Positions 63,061-64,000 of a stretch of 64,000 nucleotides of DNA are shown here, in pieces (the first letter of the stretch is position 1; each line of letters starts with the position of its first letter). The notes under the pieces are model-generated. The model did no database searches. It worked only from the letters and a program-made list of their open reading frames with translations, and had not been told where the DNA came from. The stretch comes from Aliivibrio fischeri (GTDB taxonomy: Bacteria; Pseudomonadota; Gammaproteobacteria; Enterobacterales; Vibrionaceae): positions 248,001 through 312,000 of the forward strand of contig CP160630.1 in the NCBI GenBank assembly GCA_038993745.2, in the 5' to 3' direction. A program made the position numbers and the translations under genes.

Positions 63061-63700
63061 GAATGGTCTCTAGTCTTGGAATATCAAAATCTTTATCAAT
63101 GGCGTTTCTAATCGTGTATAAATGACTTCTTAGAGCATCACTTGATGGCGATTCATCACCCCAAACATGTTCAATTACATCATTTTTACTGACGATATCT
63201 GGTGCTTTTTTCATTAATAACGCAATGATTTTTAATTGTATCGGCGCTAATTTAATGAGTTTTTGTTGGCGATATAACGTGCCAGCCTTTACATCCATTT
63301 CCATGTCTTCAAAGGTCAGTTTACCTATATCTGTTCTTCTGCCTCGTTTAGATAAAGCTAATAAGCGTACGTGAAGTTCTTCCATAGCAAACGGTTTAAC
63401 TAAATAGTCATCACCACCTACTTCAAAAGCATGAATCTTATCTTCTAATGTATCTTTAGCGGTTAAAAATAGAATAGGAGTACTACAAGCATAATCATTA
63501 CGCAGAGCCTCAACGGTACTGATACCGTCGAGTTTAGGCATCATGATATCCATAATAATAACGTCAAAGCTCTCTTCTTTTAATATCTCAATGGCGGCTG
63601 CACCGTGATAAGCACAGTCAATGTCAATTCCAACAAGCTCTAAATAATCAGCAATCGTTTCTGCTACATGATGATTATCTTCAACAATTAATACTTTCAT
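63035..63700 (-). CDS. OmpR-family response regulator
   Basis: A 221-residue regulator. The receiver (1-115) has Glu-Asp near the start (LIVEDNHH), phospho-Asp in VIIMDIMMPKLDG and Lys in YLVKPFAMEEL. The OmpR winged helix (about 125-221) has IVSKNDVIEHVWGDE and IHGKGYRLK. I use the ATG at 63700; a GTG at 63712 would add four Lys-rich residues. It is divergent from a lipoprotein gene, a likely target. Confidence 0.88.
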   Translation of the reverse strand: MKVLIVEDNHHVAETIADYLELVGIDIDCAYHGAAAIEILKEESFDVIIMDIMMPKLDGISTVEALRNDYACSTPILFLTAKDTLEDKIHAFEVGGDDYLVKPFAMEELHVRLLALSKRGRRTDIGKLTFEDMEMDVKAGTLYRQQKLIKLAPIQLKIIALLMKKAPDIVSKNDVIEHVWGDESPSSDALRSHLYTIRNAIDKDFDIPRLETIHGKGYRLK

Positions 63701-63781
63701 CTTCTTCTTCACGAATCCTTCACACTCTATACGCTATTTTACCCTCATAAATTGCATTAAATATAATAATTAGGTTAAAAA

Positions 63782-64000
63782 ATGAAGAAAGTTGCTGTTT
63801 TATTATTAGGAAGTATGGTTTTAACGGGTTGTGGCTCTGATGAATCAAGTGATAGCCACGCATCAAGTACTTATATGGGAGAGATTGAGTCTGTTAATGC
63901 TCATGCTGATTCAATGACGGTTAATGCTATGGCGTTAAGTTTGTCTAATGCTCGAATTGAGTTGAATGGTCATTATGTTGATTCCACAGAACTTGAGCCA
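63782..64000 (+). CDS. Lipoprotein of unknown function (partial, runs off the right edge)
   Basis: The first 73 codons of a gene. The signal sequence ends in lipobox LTGC (MKKVAVLLLGSMVLTGC), so the mature protein is a lipoprotein with a Ser-rich start (GSDESSDSHASS). The frame is open to the last base. It is divergent from the response regulator gene, 81 bp away. Family unknown. Confidence 0.75.
   Translation, partial: MKKVAVLLLGSMVLTGCGSDESSDSHASSTYMGEIESVNAHADSMTVNAMALSLSNARIELNGHYVDSTELEP

Noticed and set aside
1..64000. CRISPR arrays, tRNA or rRNA genes, insertion sequences and prophage genes
   Set aside because: No spaced direct repeats, cloverleaf-like sequences, transposase motifs or terminal inverted repeats were seen; the -1 breaks therefore cannot be blamed on insertion sequences.

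Overview
The window is low-GC gammaproteobacterial DNA that reads as a member of the Vibrionaceae, most likely Aliivibrio (the Vibrio fischeri group) and probably the smaller chromosome. The reasons are the AT-rich base composition, the many ToxR-type membrane regulators, the split glp regulon, kefG-kefB, a fused formate dehydrogenase, and above all a hybrid sensor kinase between glpK and glpR whose layout matches the squid-symbiosis regulator RscS. The genus call is inference; no alignment was run. I saw no rRNA or tRNA gene, CRISPR array, insertion sequence or phage gene.

Layout. 0.1-4.2 kb: a Ser-type sulfatase and a DUF1254/DUF1214 protein with a LysR regulator. 4.6-7.0 kb: a regulatory trio (XRE protein; receiver plus degenerate EAL; Hpt). 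7.3-18.7 kb: a complete-order Flp/Tad pilus locus (flp, tadV, rcpC, rcpA, rcpB, tadZ, tadA-G, an OmpA-like gene). 18.8-22.5 kb: a ToxR/ToxS-like pair and a receiver plus hybrid kinase. 22.9-32.0 kb: glpF-glpK, the RscS-like kinase with a di-haem peroxidase-like gene, glpR and glpD. 32.0-40.2 kb: two paralogous ToxR-like regulators, a secreted Ntn-hydrolase, an EAL-PAS-GGDEF protein and a chemoreceptor. 40.4-49.2 kb: glpABC divergent from a 1387-residue formate dehydrogenase fusion. 49.3-64 kb: pepT, several regulators, a third ToxR-like paralogue, kefG-kefB, an SMR transporter, an S4 protein, a ycbX homologue, a two-component pair and the start of a lipoprotein gene.

How the parts work together. 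GlpF and GlpK bring in and phosphorylate glycerol; GlpD (aerobic) and GlpABC (anaerobic) oxidise glycerol-3-phosphate; GlpR represses the set. One consensus GlpR operator lies before glpD, and a variant motif is shared by glpF, glpD and glpA. The tad locus is bracketed by phosphorelay and ToxR-like genes that probably control it.

Most striking signal: six genes (rcpA, tadZ, tadE, a receiver gene, the RscS-like kinase and the ycbX homologue) are each broken by what looks like the loss of exactly one base; in every case adding one base restores the family protein. Either this is real gene decay concentrated in surface and signalling genes, or it is a deletion-type sequencing error; raw reads would decide. 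A second signal is the set of three solitary ToxR-like regulators sharing an unfamiliar periplasmic domain with a conserved Cys-X6-Cys pair.
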